Shown one piece after another: positions 54,668 through 63,791 of a stretch of DNA of 64,000 nucleotides. Within the stretch, counting starts at the first letter, position 1. Each line of letters starts with the position of its first letter. The DNA lies in NCBI RefSeq assembly GCF_013280495.1, contig NZ_JABSSX010000002.1, positions 421,491 to 485,490 of the forward strand, given 5' to 3'. The notes under the pieces are model-generated. The model was given only the letters and a program-made list of their open reading frames with translations, did no database searches and was not told the DNA's origin. This stretch comes from Brevibacterium permense. Lineage in GTDB: Bacteria; Actinomycetota; Actinomycetes; Actinomycetales; Brevibacteriaceae. Made by a program: the position numbers and the translations under genes.

Positions 54668-56535
54668 TGCTCTCCGTCGGCCTCGGCTGCTGTTGCGTCG
54701 GGCTCGGAGCCTGCGTCGGCGTCGGCTTCTGCATCGGCGAGGATCTCGTCGAGTTCGGCTTCGATCTCATCGTCGGAGACCTTGACCGACTTCAGTTCCT
54801 TTGCCGAGACATGTGTCTTCGACTTCGGCGCTGCGGCTGGAGCCTCGGTGCCGGCCCCAGCTTCTGCTCCCTCCGCGGAAGCGTCGACAGCGTCGGATTC
54901 CGTCTGCGGTGTCTTAGCTTCGGGCTCGCTGGCCGAGCCTACTTCGGCTTCGGCCGTCTCAGCGGTTTCAGCGTCGGCAGCCTCAGGGTCGTCCTCGACT
55001 TCTTCGACTGTTTCGATTTCAACGCCGGCGTTGAGGTCGGGCTCTTCGTCGCCGAACAGGGTGCCGGTCGCCTTGGCCGTCCGGCGGGAGAGCTCTTCGT
55101 ACTTGTCGGCGAGTTCCGTTTCGCCGTCGATGCGCAGCACCTCGGCGTAGGCGGCCATGAGACGGACCAGTCCGCCGCCGGGCTTCTGGGTGAAGTCCTC
55201 GGCTTCGATGAGTCGGCGCGCACCGGCGATGTCGTCGAGGTCGGACTTGGCGCCGGCCGCGACGATGACGAGTTCGGTGCGGGTATCGTTGTCGAGGTCG
55301 AGCTCTTCTGCGTTCTTCAGCAGCTCGATGGCCTTCTCGGGCTTGCCGCGACCGCGTTCGGCGTCGGCGATCAGCGCGATGTTGTCATTCGAACCGGAGA
55401 TGCGGCGATGGGTGCGCAGTTCGCGGACGGCTTCGTCATAGTTCTCCACGTAGTACGCGGCGATGCCGAGTGCTTCGCGGACGACGGCGACACGACCGGC
55501 GCGGGCCATAGCGGCCTTGGCGTGTTCGTGGGCGCGTTCCGGGTCGAGGTCGAGCAGCCCGCCTGCGGCGACGAGGTGCTTGGCGACCATGTCGGCGTTC
55601 TCTTTGTCGAGGGAACGCAGCTGTGACGAGATCTCTTTGTCGAGTTCACGGCCGGTGACGCCCTCGGGAATCTCGGGTTCCTGAATGCGCGGACGGCGGG
55701 CACGCTGTTCGCGTGCGTAGTCGCCGGTGTCGGTCTTGCGGGATGCACGGCGATCGTTGTCGTTGCGACCGTAGCCGCCGCGGCCTCCGCGGTTGTCATC
55801 CCGTCGGTTTCCGCGGTAGCCGCCCCGGTGATCGTCACCATCACGACGATCCCGGTTGAAGCCGCCTCGGCGGTCGTCATCGTTCCGACGATTGCCCTGG
55901 TAGCCACCGCGGCGGTCGTCGTTGTTGCGACGATTACCTTGGTACCCACCTCGGCGGTCATCTCTCTCACGACGATCTCGATTGAATCCGCCACGACGAT
56001 CATCATCGTTGCGGCGGTTCTGACCATAGCCGCCTCGGCGATCATCGTCGTTACGACGATTGCCCTGGTAGCCACCGCGACGGTCGTCATCGCGACGATC
56101 TCGATTGAATCCGCCACGGCGATCGTCATCACGGCGATTCCGGTTGAAGCCACCATGACGATCGTCATCACGGCGATTCCGGTTGAAGCCACCATGACGA
56201 TCATCGTCATTCCTGCGGTTCTGACCGTATCCTCGGCGATCGTCGTCGTTGCGACGGTTGCCCTGGTAGCCAGCCCGACGGTCGTCGTCGTTGCGACGAC
56301 TACCTTGGTACCCACCCCGGCGGTCATCACCGTTACGGCGATCTCGGTTGAATCCGCCTCGGCGATCATCGTCGTTGCGACGATTGCCCTGGTAGCCGCC
56401 TCGGCGGTCGGACTGGCGTGGCCCGCGACCGTCCCGGTTGTCCGGTCGACGGTTGCGATTGTTGTCGCGATCTGAGCGGTGACCGCCATCTGCGCGGCGG
56501 TTGTCCTGGCTGTCTCGCGAATCCCCTTGGGCCAC
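54664..56535 (-). CDS. TPR-like protein with Arg/Asp/Gly/Asn-rich repeat N-terminus
   Basis: 623 residues. Residues 1 to about 280 consist of repeated units of roughly 14 residues such as GGYQGNRRNDDDRR and GGFNRDRRDDDRR, dense in Arg, Asp, Gly and Asn. Residues about 285-500 form a helical, tetratricopeptide-like domain (SLDKENADMVAKHLVAAGGLLDLDPERAHEHAKAAMARAG ...). The C-terminus is acidic, Ala/Glu/Asp-rich. Its position before the HAD gene matches Rv1691. The repeat region resembles RGG-type RNA-binding, phase-separating segments, but that is inference. The start is GTG with AGGGAGA upstream. Confidence 0.88.
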   Translation of the reverse strand: MAQGDSRDSQDNRRADGGHRSDRDNNRNRRPDNRDGRGPRQSDRRGGYQGNRRNDDDRRGGFNRDRRNGDDRRGGYQGSRRNDDDRRAGYQGNRRNDDDRRGYGQNRRNDDDRHGGFNRNRRDDDRHGGFNRNRRDDDRRGGFNRDRRDDDRRGGYQGNRRNDDDRRGGYGQNRRNDDDRRGGFNRDRRERDDRRGGYQGNRRNNDDRRGGYQGNRRNDDDRRGGFNRDRRDGDDHRGGYRGNRRDDNRGGRGGYGRNDNDRRASRKTDTGDYAREQRARRPRIQEPEIPEGVTGRELDKEISSQLRSLDKENADMVAKHLVAAGGLLDLDPERAHEHAKAAMARAGRVAVVREALGIAAYYVENYDEAVRELRTHRRISGSNDNIALIADAERGRGKPEKAIELLKNAEELDLDNDTRTELVIVAAGAKSDLDDIAGARRLIEAEDFTQKPGGGLVRLMAAYAEVLRIDGETELADKYEELSRRTAKATGTLFGDEEPDLNAGVEIETVEEVEDDPEAADAETAETAEAEVGSASEPEAKTPQTESDAVDASAEGAEAGAGTEAPAAAPKSKTHVSAKELKSVKVSDDEIEAELDEILADAEADADAGSEPDATAAEADGEQ

Positions 56536-56571
56536 GATTCTCCCTATGATGTCTTTTCGGTGTTCCGCTCT

Positions 56572-56577
56572 ATTCTA
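56572..56577 (-). promoter_or_regulatory. -10 element for the long minus-strand operon
   Basis: TAGAAT on the minus strand about 37 bases before the GTG of the TPR-like gene, the first gene of the long unidirectional run. No clear -35 hexamer. Confidence 0.45.
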
Positions 56578-57174
56578 GTCCACTCACCGCTTCGTCGCCG
56601 TGTGGGCGGGGACACGTCAGCACCTCGATTCCCCTCAGCACCGTGCCCGTTGTTCTGTGGGTCAACGCCCAGGTCACCGCCTCAGCGCTCTGTTAGAATC
56701 AAGGCGAATCCAGTGGAACGGCCGACGGCAATCGAAGAGGTTCGGCGGCAGCGGATGTCCGCGCCGCCTCGACACCAGGGGACGAATGACACCTGACGTG
56801 GAAGCTCATTGTGCGGATGACGGATGTCTCCGCGATTCCACGATCAGAATTTCCGGCCCCGTTGCCTGCATGTCCCCCATTGCGGTTAGTGCCTGCCTGT
56901 CCCCCAGGGCCGCCGCCGTCCCCCGCCATGTGATGACCAAGATCACCTGCCGGTGTGACCAGCATCATCGGATTGCGCATTCGGCCCCTGATTTCGCCTA
57001 TTGTGATTGCCGGAAGCATGTGAATGAATGCCGCCGGAGCACTTCGCATCGCCAGTCGAACGGCAGTTCTGCGGCAGTCCGGAAACTCCCCGACATCTCA
57101 GGCTCCACGGCAGCGACTGCGCGCTCGGCCCTTCAGATCGCACAACCATTCACCCGCTAGGAATAGGAGAAATC
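56578..57174. other. Long intergenic region before the choline genes
   Basis: About 600 bases with no supported gene; the open frames here lack coding character or start context. It contains TTAGAAT near 56693 and a 16-bp direct repeat, GCCTGCATGTCCCCCA at 56864-56879 and GCCTGCCTGTCCCCCA at 56891-56906 (start-to-start 27 bp), a candidate operator for the choline operon. Confidence 0.5.
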
Positions 57175-58653
57175 GTGCCAAACACACTCTTCATCGACGG
57201 ACAGTGGGTTTCAGCCGTCAACGGTGGAACCCGAAAGATCCATAACCCGGCCGACGGCAGCTTCGTCGCCGAGGTGGACGAAGCCAGCCCTGAGGATACC
57301 GAGCTGGCGATCAAGGCCGCTCGCCGTGCCTTCGACTCCGGTGTCTGGTCCTCCGTGCCCGCCAGCGAACGCGGCGACCTGCTGCTGAAGTTCGCCTCCG
57401 CTCTGCGTGAGCGCAAGGACGAATTCGCGCGTGCCGAGTCCCTCGACACCGGCAAGCGCTTCGTCGAATCGCAGATCGACATGGACGACATCGCAAACTG
57501 CTTCGACTACTTCGGCAAGCTCGCCGCCAACGATGCCGGCCGCGTCGTCGACGCCGGCACCGACACCGTTGCATCGAAGATCGTGCACGAGCCCGTCGGC
57601 GTCTGCGCGCTCATCACCCCGTGGAACTACCCGCTGCTGCAGGCCGCGTGGAAGATCGCCCCGGCCATCGCCGCCGGCAACACCTTCATCCTCAAGCCTG
57701 CCGAACTCACCCCGCACACGGCGATCCTCACCATGCAGGTGCTCGAAGAGCTCGGTCTGCCAGCTGGAGTCGGCAACCTCATCCTCGGTGCGGGTGCCGA
57801 TGCCGGTGCTCCGCTTTCGACGCATGAGGACATCGACATGGTCTCGTTCACCGGTGGACTCGTCACCGGTCGACTGCTGTTCCGCAACGCCGCCGACTCG
57901 ATCAAGAAGATCGCCCTAGAGCTCGGCGGCAAGAACCCGAACGTCATCTTCGCCGATGCCGACTTCGATGCAGCTCTGGACAATGCGCTCAACGGCGCCT
58001 TCGTCCACTCCGGTCAGGTGTGCTCGGCCGGTGCCCGACTCATCGTCGAAGAATCCATCGCCGAGGAATTCGTCAACCGCCTCGTCGAGCGTGCCGAGCA
58101 GATCCGCCTCGGCGGTCCCTTCGATGAGAACGCCGAGACCGGTCCCCTGATCTCCGCAGCACACCGCGATAAGGTGCACGCCTATGTGGAGAAGGGCATC
58201 GCCGAAGGTGCGCGTCTGCGCTGCGGCGGCAAGTTCGGCGAAGGTGACCTGGAGAACGGGTTCTACTACCTGCCGACCGTGCTCGACCAGGTCAAGCGCG
58301 GAATGTCCGTCGTCTCCGATGAGGCCTTCGGTCCTGTCGTCACCGTCGAGACCTTCTCCACTGTCGATGAGGCTGTCGAGATCGCCAATGACACCTACTA
58401 CGGTCTGGCCGGAGCAGTGTGGAGCCAGGATGCGGGCAAGACCCAGCTGGTCGCTCAGCGTCTACGCCATGGCACCATCTGGATCAACGACTTCCACCCC
58501 TACCTGCCGCAGGCCGAATGGGGCGGTTACAAGCAGTCCGGCTTCGGTCGCGAGCTCGGCCCCACTGGTCTGGCCGAATACCAGGAAGCCAAGCACATCT
58601 ACCAGAACCTCGAGCCGGCAGTCACCGGCTGGTTCCCCGATCACACCAAGTGA
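57175..58653 (+). CDS. Betaine-aldehyde dehydrogenase (aldehyde dehydrogenase family)
   Basis: 492 residues from the GTG at 57175 (GGAGA upstream). Catalytic Glu249 in ALELGGKNPN and Cys283 in SGQVCSAGAR, cofactor loop SFTGGLVTG, WNYPLLQAAWKIAPAIAAGN. As the gene immediately upstream of choline oxidase, its likely substrate is betaine aldehyde, giving glycine betaine with NAD(P)+ reduction. Aldehyde dehydrogenases cannot be assigned by sequence alone, so the neighbour carries the case. A ~50-base gap separates it from the oxidase gene. Confidence 0.9.
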   Translation: MPNTLFIDGQWVSAVNGGTRKIHNPADGSFVAEVDEASPEDTELAIKAARRAFDSGVWSSVPASERGDLLLKFASALRERKDEFARAESLDTGKRFVESQIDMDDIANCFDYFGKLAANDAGRVVDAGTDTVASKIVHEPVGVCALITPWNYPLLQAAWKIAPAIAAGNTFILKPAELTPHTAILTMQVLEELGLPAGVGNLILGAGADAGAPLSTHEDIDMVSFTGGLVTGRLLFRNAADSIKKIALELGGKNPNVIFADADFDAALDNALNGAFVHSGQVCSAGARLIVEESIAEEFVNRLVERAEQIRLGGPFDENAETGPLISAAHRDKVHAYVEKGIAEGARLRCGGKFGEGDLENGFYYLPTVLDQVKRGMSVVSDEAFGPVVTVETFSTVDEAVEIANDTYYGLAGAVWSQDAGKTQLVAQRLRHGTIWINDFHPYLPQAEWGGYKQSGFGRELGPTGLAEYQEAKHIYQNLEPAVTGWFPDHTK

Positions 58654-58701
58654 TCCGCCGCAGCCTGCAGACGAATACCGCAGTTTAAGGAGAGATGAAC
58701 A

Positions 58702-60264
58702 GTGAAGACTACTCATAGCTTTGATTACGTCGTCGTCGGCGGCGGCTCCGCCGGCGCAGCGGTCGCGGCCCGACTGAGCGAGGACCCCGAAGTCACCGTC
58801 GGACTGCTCGAAGCCGGACCCACCGACACGGATAAGGACGTCGTCCTTGAGCTCAACCGCTGGATGGAGCTCCTCGAATCCGGCTACGACTGGGACTACC
58901 CGATCGAAGAGCAGGAGAACGGCAACTCGTACATGCGCCACGCCCGGGCCAAGGTGCTCGGCGGCTGCTCCTCCCACAACTCATGCATCGCATTCTGGGC
59001 TCCGCGCGAGGATCTCGACGAGTGGGAAGAGAAGCACGGCGCAGCCGGATGGGGTTCGAAGGACACCTTCGGCCTGTACAAGAAGCTCGAGAACAATGAG
59101 CTGCCCGGTGACCACCACGGCCATGACGGCCCCGTCCGTCTGATGAATGTGCCCCCGGTCGATCCCTGTGGTGTTGCGCTCCTCGACGCCTGTGAGCAGG
59201 CCGGCATCCCCCGTGTGCAGTTCAACGAGGGTCAGACCGTCATCAACGGTGCGAACTTCTTCCAGGTCAACCGCAAGGACGACGGCACCCGGTCATCCTC
59301 CTCGGTGTCCTACCTCCACCCGATCCTCGACCGTGAGAACCTCACGATCCTCACCGACACTCAGGCCAAGGAGCTCGAGTTCGACGAGGACGACAACTGC
59401 ACGGCTGTGCTCGTGGTCAACAATGCCTTCGGCAAGACCAACCGGATCGAGGCGAAGAAGGAAGTCATCGTCTCCTCCGGCGCGATCAACACCCCGCAGC
59501 TGCTCATGCTCTCGGGCATCGGCCCGAAGGCCCACCTCGCCGAGGTCGGCATCGAAGCTCGCGTGGATTCGCCGGGAGTCGGCGAGCACCTGGGCGATCA
59601 TCCGGAGGGCGTCATCTCGTGGGAGGCCAAGAAGCCGATGGTCGAGGATTCCACCCAGTGGTGGGAGATCGGCATCTTCTCCCCCACCGAGGACGGGCTC
59701 GACCGTCCGGACCTGATGATGCACTACGGTTCGGTGCCCTTCGATATGCACACCCTGCGGCAGGGCTACAAGACCTCGGAGAACTCCTTCTGCCTCACTC
59801 CGAATGTCACTCATGCGAAGTCGCGCGGCACCGTGCGCCTGCGCTCGAAGGACTTCCGTGACAAGCCGAAGGTCGACCCCCGATACTTCACCGATCCGGA
59901 AGGCCATGACATGCGCGTCATGGTCGCCGGCATCAAGAAGGCCCGCGAGATCATCGCCCAGGACGCCATGTCCGAGTGGGCCGGCGAAGAGCTGTTCCCC
60001 GGCAAGGACGTCCAGACCGACGAGCAGATCGCCGACTACATCACCCGCACCCACAACACCGTCTACCACCCGGTCGGCACGGCTCGCATGGGTGCTCCTG
60101 ATGACGAGATGTCGCCGCTGGATCCGCAGCTGCGGGTCAAGGGTGTCAACCGTCTGCGCGTCGTCGATGCCTCGGCGATGCCGGAGATCACCACGGTCAA
60201 CCCGAACATCACCGTGATGATGATGGGTGAGAAGTGCGCGGAGATGATCAAGAACGGTCAGTGA
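58702..60264 (+). CDS. codA: Choline oxidase (GMC flavoprotein)
   Basis: 520 residues. The sequence runs nearly collinear with Arthrobacter globiformis choline oxidase: VVGGGSAGAAVAARLSEDP, RWMELLESGYDWDYPIE and MRHARAKVLGGCSSHNSC. His92 and Ser94 here correspond to His99 (covalent FAD attachment) and Ser101 of that enzyme, and HNTVYHPVGTARMG and VNPNIT hold the catalytic His and Asn. The enzyme oxidises choline to betaine aldehyde and betaine using O2, producing H2O2. The Arthrobacter C-terminal tail of ~20 residues is absent. AGGAGA precedes the start. Confidence 0.93.
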   Translation: MKTTHSFDYVVVGGGSAGAAVAARLSEDPEVTVGLLEAGPTDTDKDVVLELNRWMELLESGYDWDYPIEEQENGNSYMRHARAKVLGGCSSHNSCIAFWAPREDLDEWEEKHGAAGWGSKDTFGLYKKLENNELPGDHHGHDGPVRLMNVPPVDPCGVALLDACEQAGIPRVQFNEGQTVINGANFFQVNRKDDGTRSSSSVSYLHPILDRENLTILTDTQAKELEFDEDDNCTAVLVVNNAFGKTNRIEAKKEVIVSSGAINTPQLLMLSGIGPKAHLAEVGIEARVDSPGVGEHLGDHPEGVISWEAKKPMVEDSTQWWEIGIFSPTEDGLDRPDLMMHYGSVPFDMHTLRQGYKTSENSFCLTPNVTHAKSRGTVRLRSKDFRDKPKVDPRYFTDPEGHDMRVMVAGIKKAREIIAQDAMSEWAGEELFPGKDVQTDEQIADYITRTHNTVYHPVGTARMGAPDDEMSPLDPQLRVKGVNRLRVVDASAMPEITTVNPNITVMMMGEKCAEMIKNGQ

Positions 60265-60351
60265 TCTGACCCGATCGTCTGAATTCCCGATCACCGAGGC
60301 GGCCCTGTGCTGACTCAATGACCAGAGTGGGAACTTCGGCCCAGACCCGAA

Positions 60352-60387
60352 ACGAAGGGGGCGCTGCGATCGCAGCGCCCCCTTCGT
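60352..60387. terminator. Bidirectional terminator between choline oxidase and BCCT genes
   Basis: A perfect palindrome with 18-bp arms and no unpaired centre (ACGAAGGGGGCGC... reading the same on the other strand), lying between convergent genes. Confidence 0.85.
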
Positions 60388-60411
60388 CATGCCCGAGCTC
60401 GGTCAACCGCC

Positions 60412-62223
60412 TCAGTCGGTGCCAGCGTCCCCGCCCTTACCTTGACCGTGGCTGGTCGCACGGCTGCCAGTGCGGGTGGCCAGCGTCCCCTCACGGCGTC
60501 CCTTCTTCTCGCGAGGGATTTCGACATAGGGGTCACGGAACTTCGGTGCCGGTTCGACCGCTTCGGGTTCGGTGACGACTTCCTCATCATCGTCGTATTC
60601 GTGACCGAACTGTTCGTCTCCGCCCTGTCGGCGTTCGACCTCCTCGGGTGGCAGGACCTTCTTCCAACGGCGCATGCGCACCCGCGGCAGAACGCCCGCA
60701 TCCTCGCGCAGGGCTCGCATGAGAGCGTAGATCTGGAAGTAGGCGATGATGAAGAACGGCAGCCCGACGAGGATGATCGTCGACTGCAGCGCTTCGAGCC
60801 CTCCCGAGCCGGAGAACACGAGCAGTGCCGCCGTGACGACGGCGACGGCAAGGGCCCAGAAGATGCGCTGCGGCAGCGGGTTGAAGTCCTCATGGCCGTT
60901 GTTCATCGTGTCCACCACGAGAGCCGCGGAGTCGACCGAGGTGACGAAGAAGATCACCACGAGGACGATCGCGATCACCGACACAGGTCCGGCCAGCGGG
61001 TAGTGGTCGAGGAACGCGAACAGCGCTCCCGGGATGTCTCCCTGGTCGACGACTCGGTCGACCAGTCCTCCGCCTTGGTTGAGCTCGATGTCGAATGAGG
61101 CGTAGCCGAAGATGCCGAACCACAGGATCGAGAAGGCGGAGGGGATGGCGAGTACGCCGATGACGAACTGGCGGATGGTGCGTCCGCGGGAGATGCGGGC
61201 GATGAAGATGCCGACGAACGGCGACCAGGTGATCGTCCACGCCCAATAGAAGACCGTCCAGGTGTTCTGCCAGCCGGTGTTGGCGAATGTGTCGTTCCAC
61301 AGCGCGAGTTCGGGCAGCTGTTGGATGTAGGTGCCGAGGGATTCGAAAACGCCCTTGGCCATGAACAGGGTCGGGCCGAAGACGACGATGAAGACGAGCA
61401 GCAGCACAGCCACGACGATGTTGAGGTTCGACAGGACCTTGATGCCTTTGTCGAGGCCCAGCGAGACCGAGATCGTGGCGAGTCCGCAGACGACGCCGAT
61501 GATGATCAGCTGCCACAGAGCGTTCTCGGGGATGCCGATGACCTGGGCGAGACCGCCGTTGATCTGCAGCGTACCCAGACCGATCGAAACGGCGATGCCG
61601 AAGACGGTGCCGATGATGGCGACGACATCGATTGTCTTGCCGATGGGACCGTGGATCTTCTCACCGAGGATGGGCTGGAAGATCGAGCTCACGCGCGGCG
61701 GCAGGTTCCTCTTGTGGATGAAGTAGGCGAAGCACAGCGCGGGCAGGGTGAAGATCGCCCAGGTGTGCAGGGTGAAGTGATAGTACGTGAAGTTCATGGC
61801 ATCTACCGCGGCGGCAGGCGTGCCCGGTTCGATGCCGAGGGAAGCACGCGGTGGATCGCCGAAGTGGCTGACGGGTTCGGCAACGCCCCAGAACATGAGG
61901 ATCGAGCCGATGCCGGCGGCGAAGAGCATGGCGAACCAGGCGCCGTTGGAATGCTCCGGCGGTTCGTCGTCAGGGCCGAGTTTCGCTCGCCCGTAGCGGG
62001 AGGCGGCGATGTAGATGAGGAACGCGACGAAGACGGTGACGCCGAGGATGTAGAACCAGCCGAGGTTCGTCAGCAGCCAATCCGAGGCGACCGAGACGCC
62101 TGCGTCGAGCTGATCGGTGAAGAAGATCGTCCCGAGGACGAAGATGATGATCACGGCCGCTGAGGAGAAGAAGATGGCCGGGTTGGTGCGGAGTCGAAGT
62201 GCGTCGTGCAGCTTATCGAGCAT
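60412..62223 (-). CDS. BCCT family choline/betaine transporter
   Basis: 603 residues. Twelve membrane segments; BCCT motifs GAWFAMLFAAGIGSILMFWGVAEPVSHF, the Trp-rich FYWAWTITWSPFVGIFIARISRGRTIRQF and FFVTSVDSAALVVDTM. The long hydrophilic C-terminal tail (~100 residues, charged) resembles the osmosensing tails of BetP/BetT types. Next to choline oxidase, choline is the likely substrate. The start is ATG at 62223, with AAGGAAG upstream. Confidence 0.93.
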   Translation of the reverse strand: MLDKLHDALRLRTNPAIFFSSAAVIIIFVLGTIFFTDQLDAGVSVASDWLLTNLGWFYILGVTVFVAFLIYIAASRYGRAKLGPDDEPPEHSNGAWFAMLFAAGIGSILMFWGVAEPVSHFGDPPRASLGIEPGTPAAAVDAMNFTYYHFTLHTWAIFTLPALCFAYFIHKRNLPPRVSSIFQPILGEKIHGPIGKTIDVVAIIGTVFGIAVSIGLGTLQINGGLAQVIGIPENALWQLIIIGVVCGLATISVSLGLDKGIKVLSNLNIVVAVLLLVFIVVFGPTLFMAKGVFESLGTYIQQLPELALWNDTFANTGWQNTWTVFYWAWTITWSPFVGIFIARISRGRTIRQFVIGVLAIPSAFSILWFGIFGYASFDIELNQGGGLVDRVVDQGDIPGALFAFLDHYPLAGPVSVIAIVLVVIFFVTSVDSAALVVDTMNNGHEDFNPLPQRIFWALAVAVVTAALLVFSGSGGLEALQSTIILVGLPFFIIAYFQIYALMRALREDAGVLPRVRMRRWKKVLPPEEVERRQGGDEQFGHEYDDDEEVVTEPEAVEPAPKFRDPYVEIPREKKGRREGTLATRTGSRATSHGQGKGGDAGTD

Positions 62224-62392
62224 AGGGTGCCTTCCTTAGGATCTTGCCGTACACACTACAGAAGCATCAATCGATTTCAACGCAACCGCTTGTCACGAAT
62301 ACGTCTCACTGCGCTCGAGCGAGAACCCGCGCGGAGGCGGCCTTCCCATGCGAAGCACGATCGCTTGCAGTGCCCGGAGGTCCGAGACCAAC

Positions 62393-62432
62393 GAGACGGT
62401 GCCCGAACCGTGGGTGGTTCGGGCACCGTCTC
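62393..62432. terminator. Strong hairpin after the membrane coiled-coil gene
   Basis: A perfect 17-bp inverted repeat (62393-62409, 62416-62432; arms begin GAGACGGTGCCC) with a six-base loop, 24 bases downstream of the minus-strand gene ending at 62456. Confidence 0.75.
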
Positions 62433-62455
62433 ATCTGACTCAGGCCGACGATGTG

Positions 62456-63118
62456 TCAGTGCCTCGGAGCTTCGGGGTCCCCTCCGTCATCGAGCGGATC
62501 CACCCTCCGATCGCCGCGAGCGTATGGGTCTTGAGTGCCGCGTTGGTCGACTCGAGGATCGTACTCCTCGGCCAGCGGTTCCTCGGTTCGCTGGACCGGT
62601 TCGTCTGGCCGCCGCCCGGTCTCCGATGCGGTTTCGTCGCGACGGTGCTCAGTCTGGTGGTTCGTCGACATCCCATGAGCCCCAGCCGCCCCAGCGGAAC
62701 CCGAGTTGTCTGCACGACGAGCGTCACCGGCACCACGAGGTGTATCCGGGTCCAGTTCGTCGGCATGTTTCAACCTGCGGTCGTGCTCGATCCGTTCGGC
62801 TTTCACAGCTTCTTCGCGTTTCGCAGCCTGAGAATCCAGCTGCTCGGCCTGTGCCGCCTGACGATCAGCTTCAGCAGCTCGAGCATCGGCTTCGGCTTTT
62901 GCGCGCTTTGCCTCTGCTCTCTGCTTTTCGACTTCGGCTTCTCGAGCACGAACATCATGTTCGGATTCGGCAGCCTCCTGCCGAATCTGCGCGGCCTCTT
63001 GCCGCTGGTGTTCGCGCTTCTTCGCTGCCGCCTTGCGGCTGACTGCGATGATGATCCCGACGATGATCAGGACCACGACGATGGCGACGACGATCCAGAT
63101 GATGGTTGATGCGTTCAT
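62456..63118 (-). CDS. Membrane-anchored coiled-coil protein of unknown function
   Basis: 220 residues. One N-terminal membrane segment (IIWIVVAIVVVLIIVGIIIAV), then a long Ala/Glu/Lys/Arg-rich coiled coil (about 28-120), and a disordered charged tail. The type is common in actinobacteria but has no assigned role. GAGAG stands upstream of the ATG. Confidence 0.75.
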   Translation of the reverse strand: MNASTIIWIVVAIVVVLIIVGIIIAVSRKAAAKKREHQRQEAAQIRQEAAESEHDVRAREAEVEKQRAEAKRAKAEADARAAEADRQAAQAEQLDSQAAKREEAVKAERIEHDRRLKHADELDPDTPRGAGDARRADNSGSAGAAGAHGMSTNHQTEHRRDETASETGRRPDEPVQRTEEPLAEEYDPRVDQRGTQDPYARGDRRVDPLDDGGDPEAPRH

Positions 63119-63315
63119 GCGGTCTCTCCCTTGCTGTCTATTCGGATGTCGCTATTCACTTGCATCCGACCCAGCGGACAGTTTCATCGTGACATGCAAA
63201 ACATCTATCGACAAGCATTTGGACTTCAGAGGGAGTTCGCGCGTCCACCTATCCGGAGGGATCTGTCCGGTGGGCCACCGGCTTGATGGCCGTCATTTGA
63301 CCGCTGGTCGCAACG

Positions 63316-63711
63316 TCAGATCGGGTTGCCGCGTTCCATCAGTTCCATAACGATCCATTTGGCGAGGACTTCAGGATCGACCGTGAGCATATGCGGGAGG
63401 CGCAGGGTCCGCCTCCGGTCAGGCGTGGCCGGAGTTCTGATGCTCACGTCGATATAGGAGCTGACGTTCACCTTGGTGATGTGGACTTCGAGAATACGGG
63501 CCCATGGCACGCCGCCTTCGGGGAATCCGTCCACGGCAGCCCACAGACCGAAGTTGTTGACGATCACCTGTGGTGCGGGCGGAGAGGAACGGCGCAACCC
63601 GAGAAAACCGGCAGGGTTCCGCAGAAACTGTTTCGCCCGGTTGAACCCGATCGCGACCTCACCGTCGCGAGCAAGCTCGGTTCTGAGAGCGTCAATTGTC
63701 TTCGTCTCCAT
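63316..63711 (-). CDS. Hypothetical protein
   Basis: 131 residues, no membrane segment or signal peptide seen. It ends with a segment beginning VDPEVLAKWIVMELMERG. A strong Shine-Dalgarno-like GGGGAGGGGA precedes the ATG, which supports expression. I do not recognise the family. Confidence 0.65.
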   Translation of the reverse strand: METKTIDALRTELARDGEVAIGFNRAKQFLRNPAGFLGLRRSSPPAPQVIVNNFGLWAAVDGFPEGGVPWARILEVHITKVNVSSYIDVSIRTPATPDRRRTLRLPHMLTVDPEVLAKWIVMELMERGNPI

Positions 63712-63734
63712 CCCATCCCCTCCTCCCCTAATTA

Positions 63735-63791
63735 CTACCTGACGGGGGTACTGCTACCTGGCGCGGGGTTGCTGGGCCGCCGTCAGGTAGC
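63735..63791. repeat. Inverted/direct repeat cluster between hypothetical gene and 5S rRNA
   Basis: CTACCTGACGG (63735-63745) is repeated as CTACCTGGCGC (63754-63764) and inverted as CCGTCAGGTAG (63780-63790). The last two can form a hairpin, which might serve as a terminator of the rRNA operon or as a control element for the hypothetical gene. Confidence 0.6.

Noticed and set aside
55800..56410. CRISPR or mobile repeat region
   Set aside because: The periodic sequence is in frame and encodes the Arg/Asp/Gly/Asn-rich repeats of the TPR-like protein.
56600..57160. 186-residue plus-strand frame before the choline genes
   Set aside because: No ribosome-binding site, Arg/Ser/His-rich composition and no recognisable motif; treated as intergenic.
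58702..60264. BetA-type choline dehydrogenase
   Set aside because: The FAD-linking His and active-site residues, and collinearity with the Arthrobacter enzyme, favour choline oxidase.
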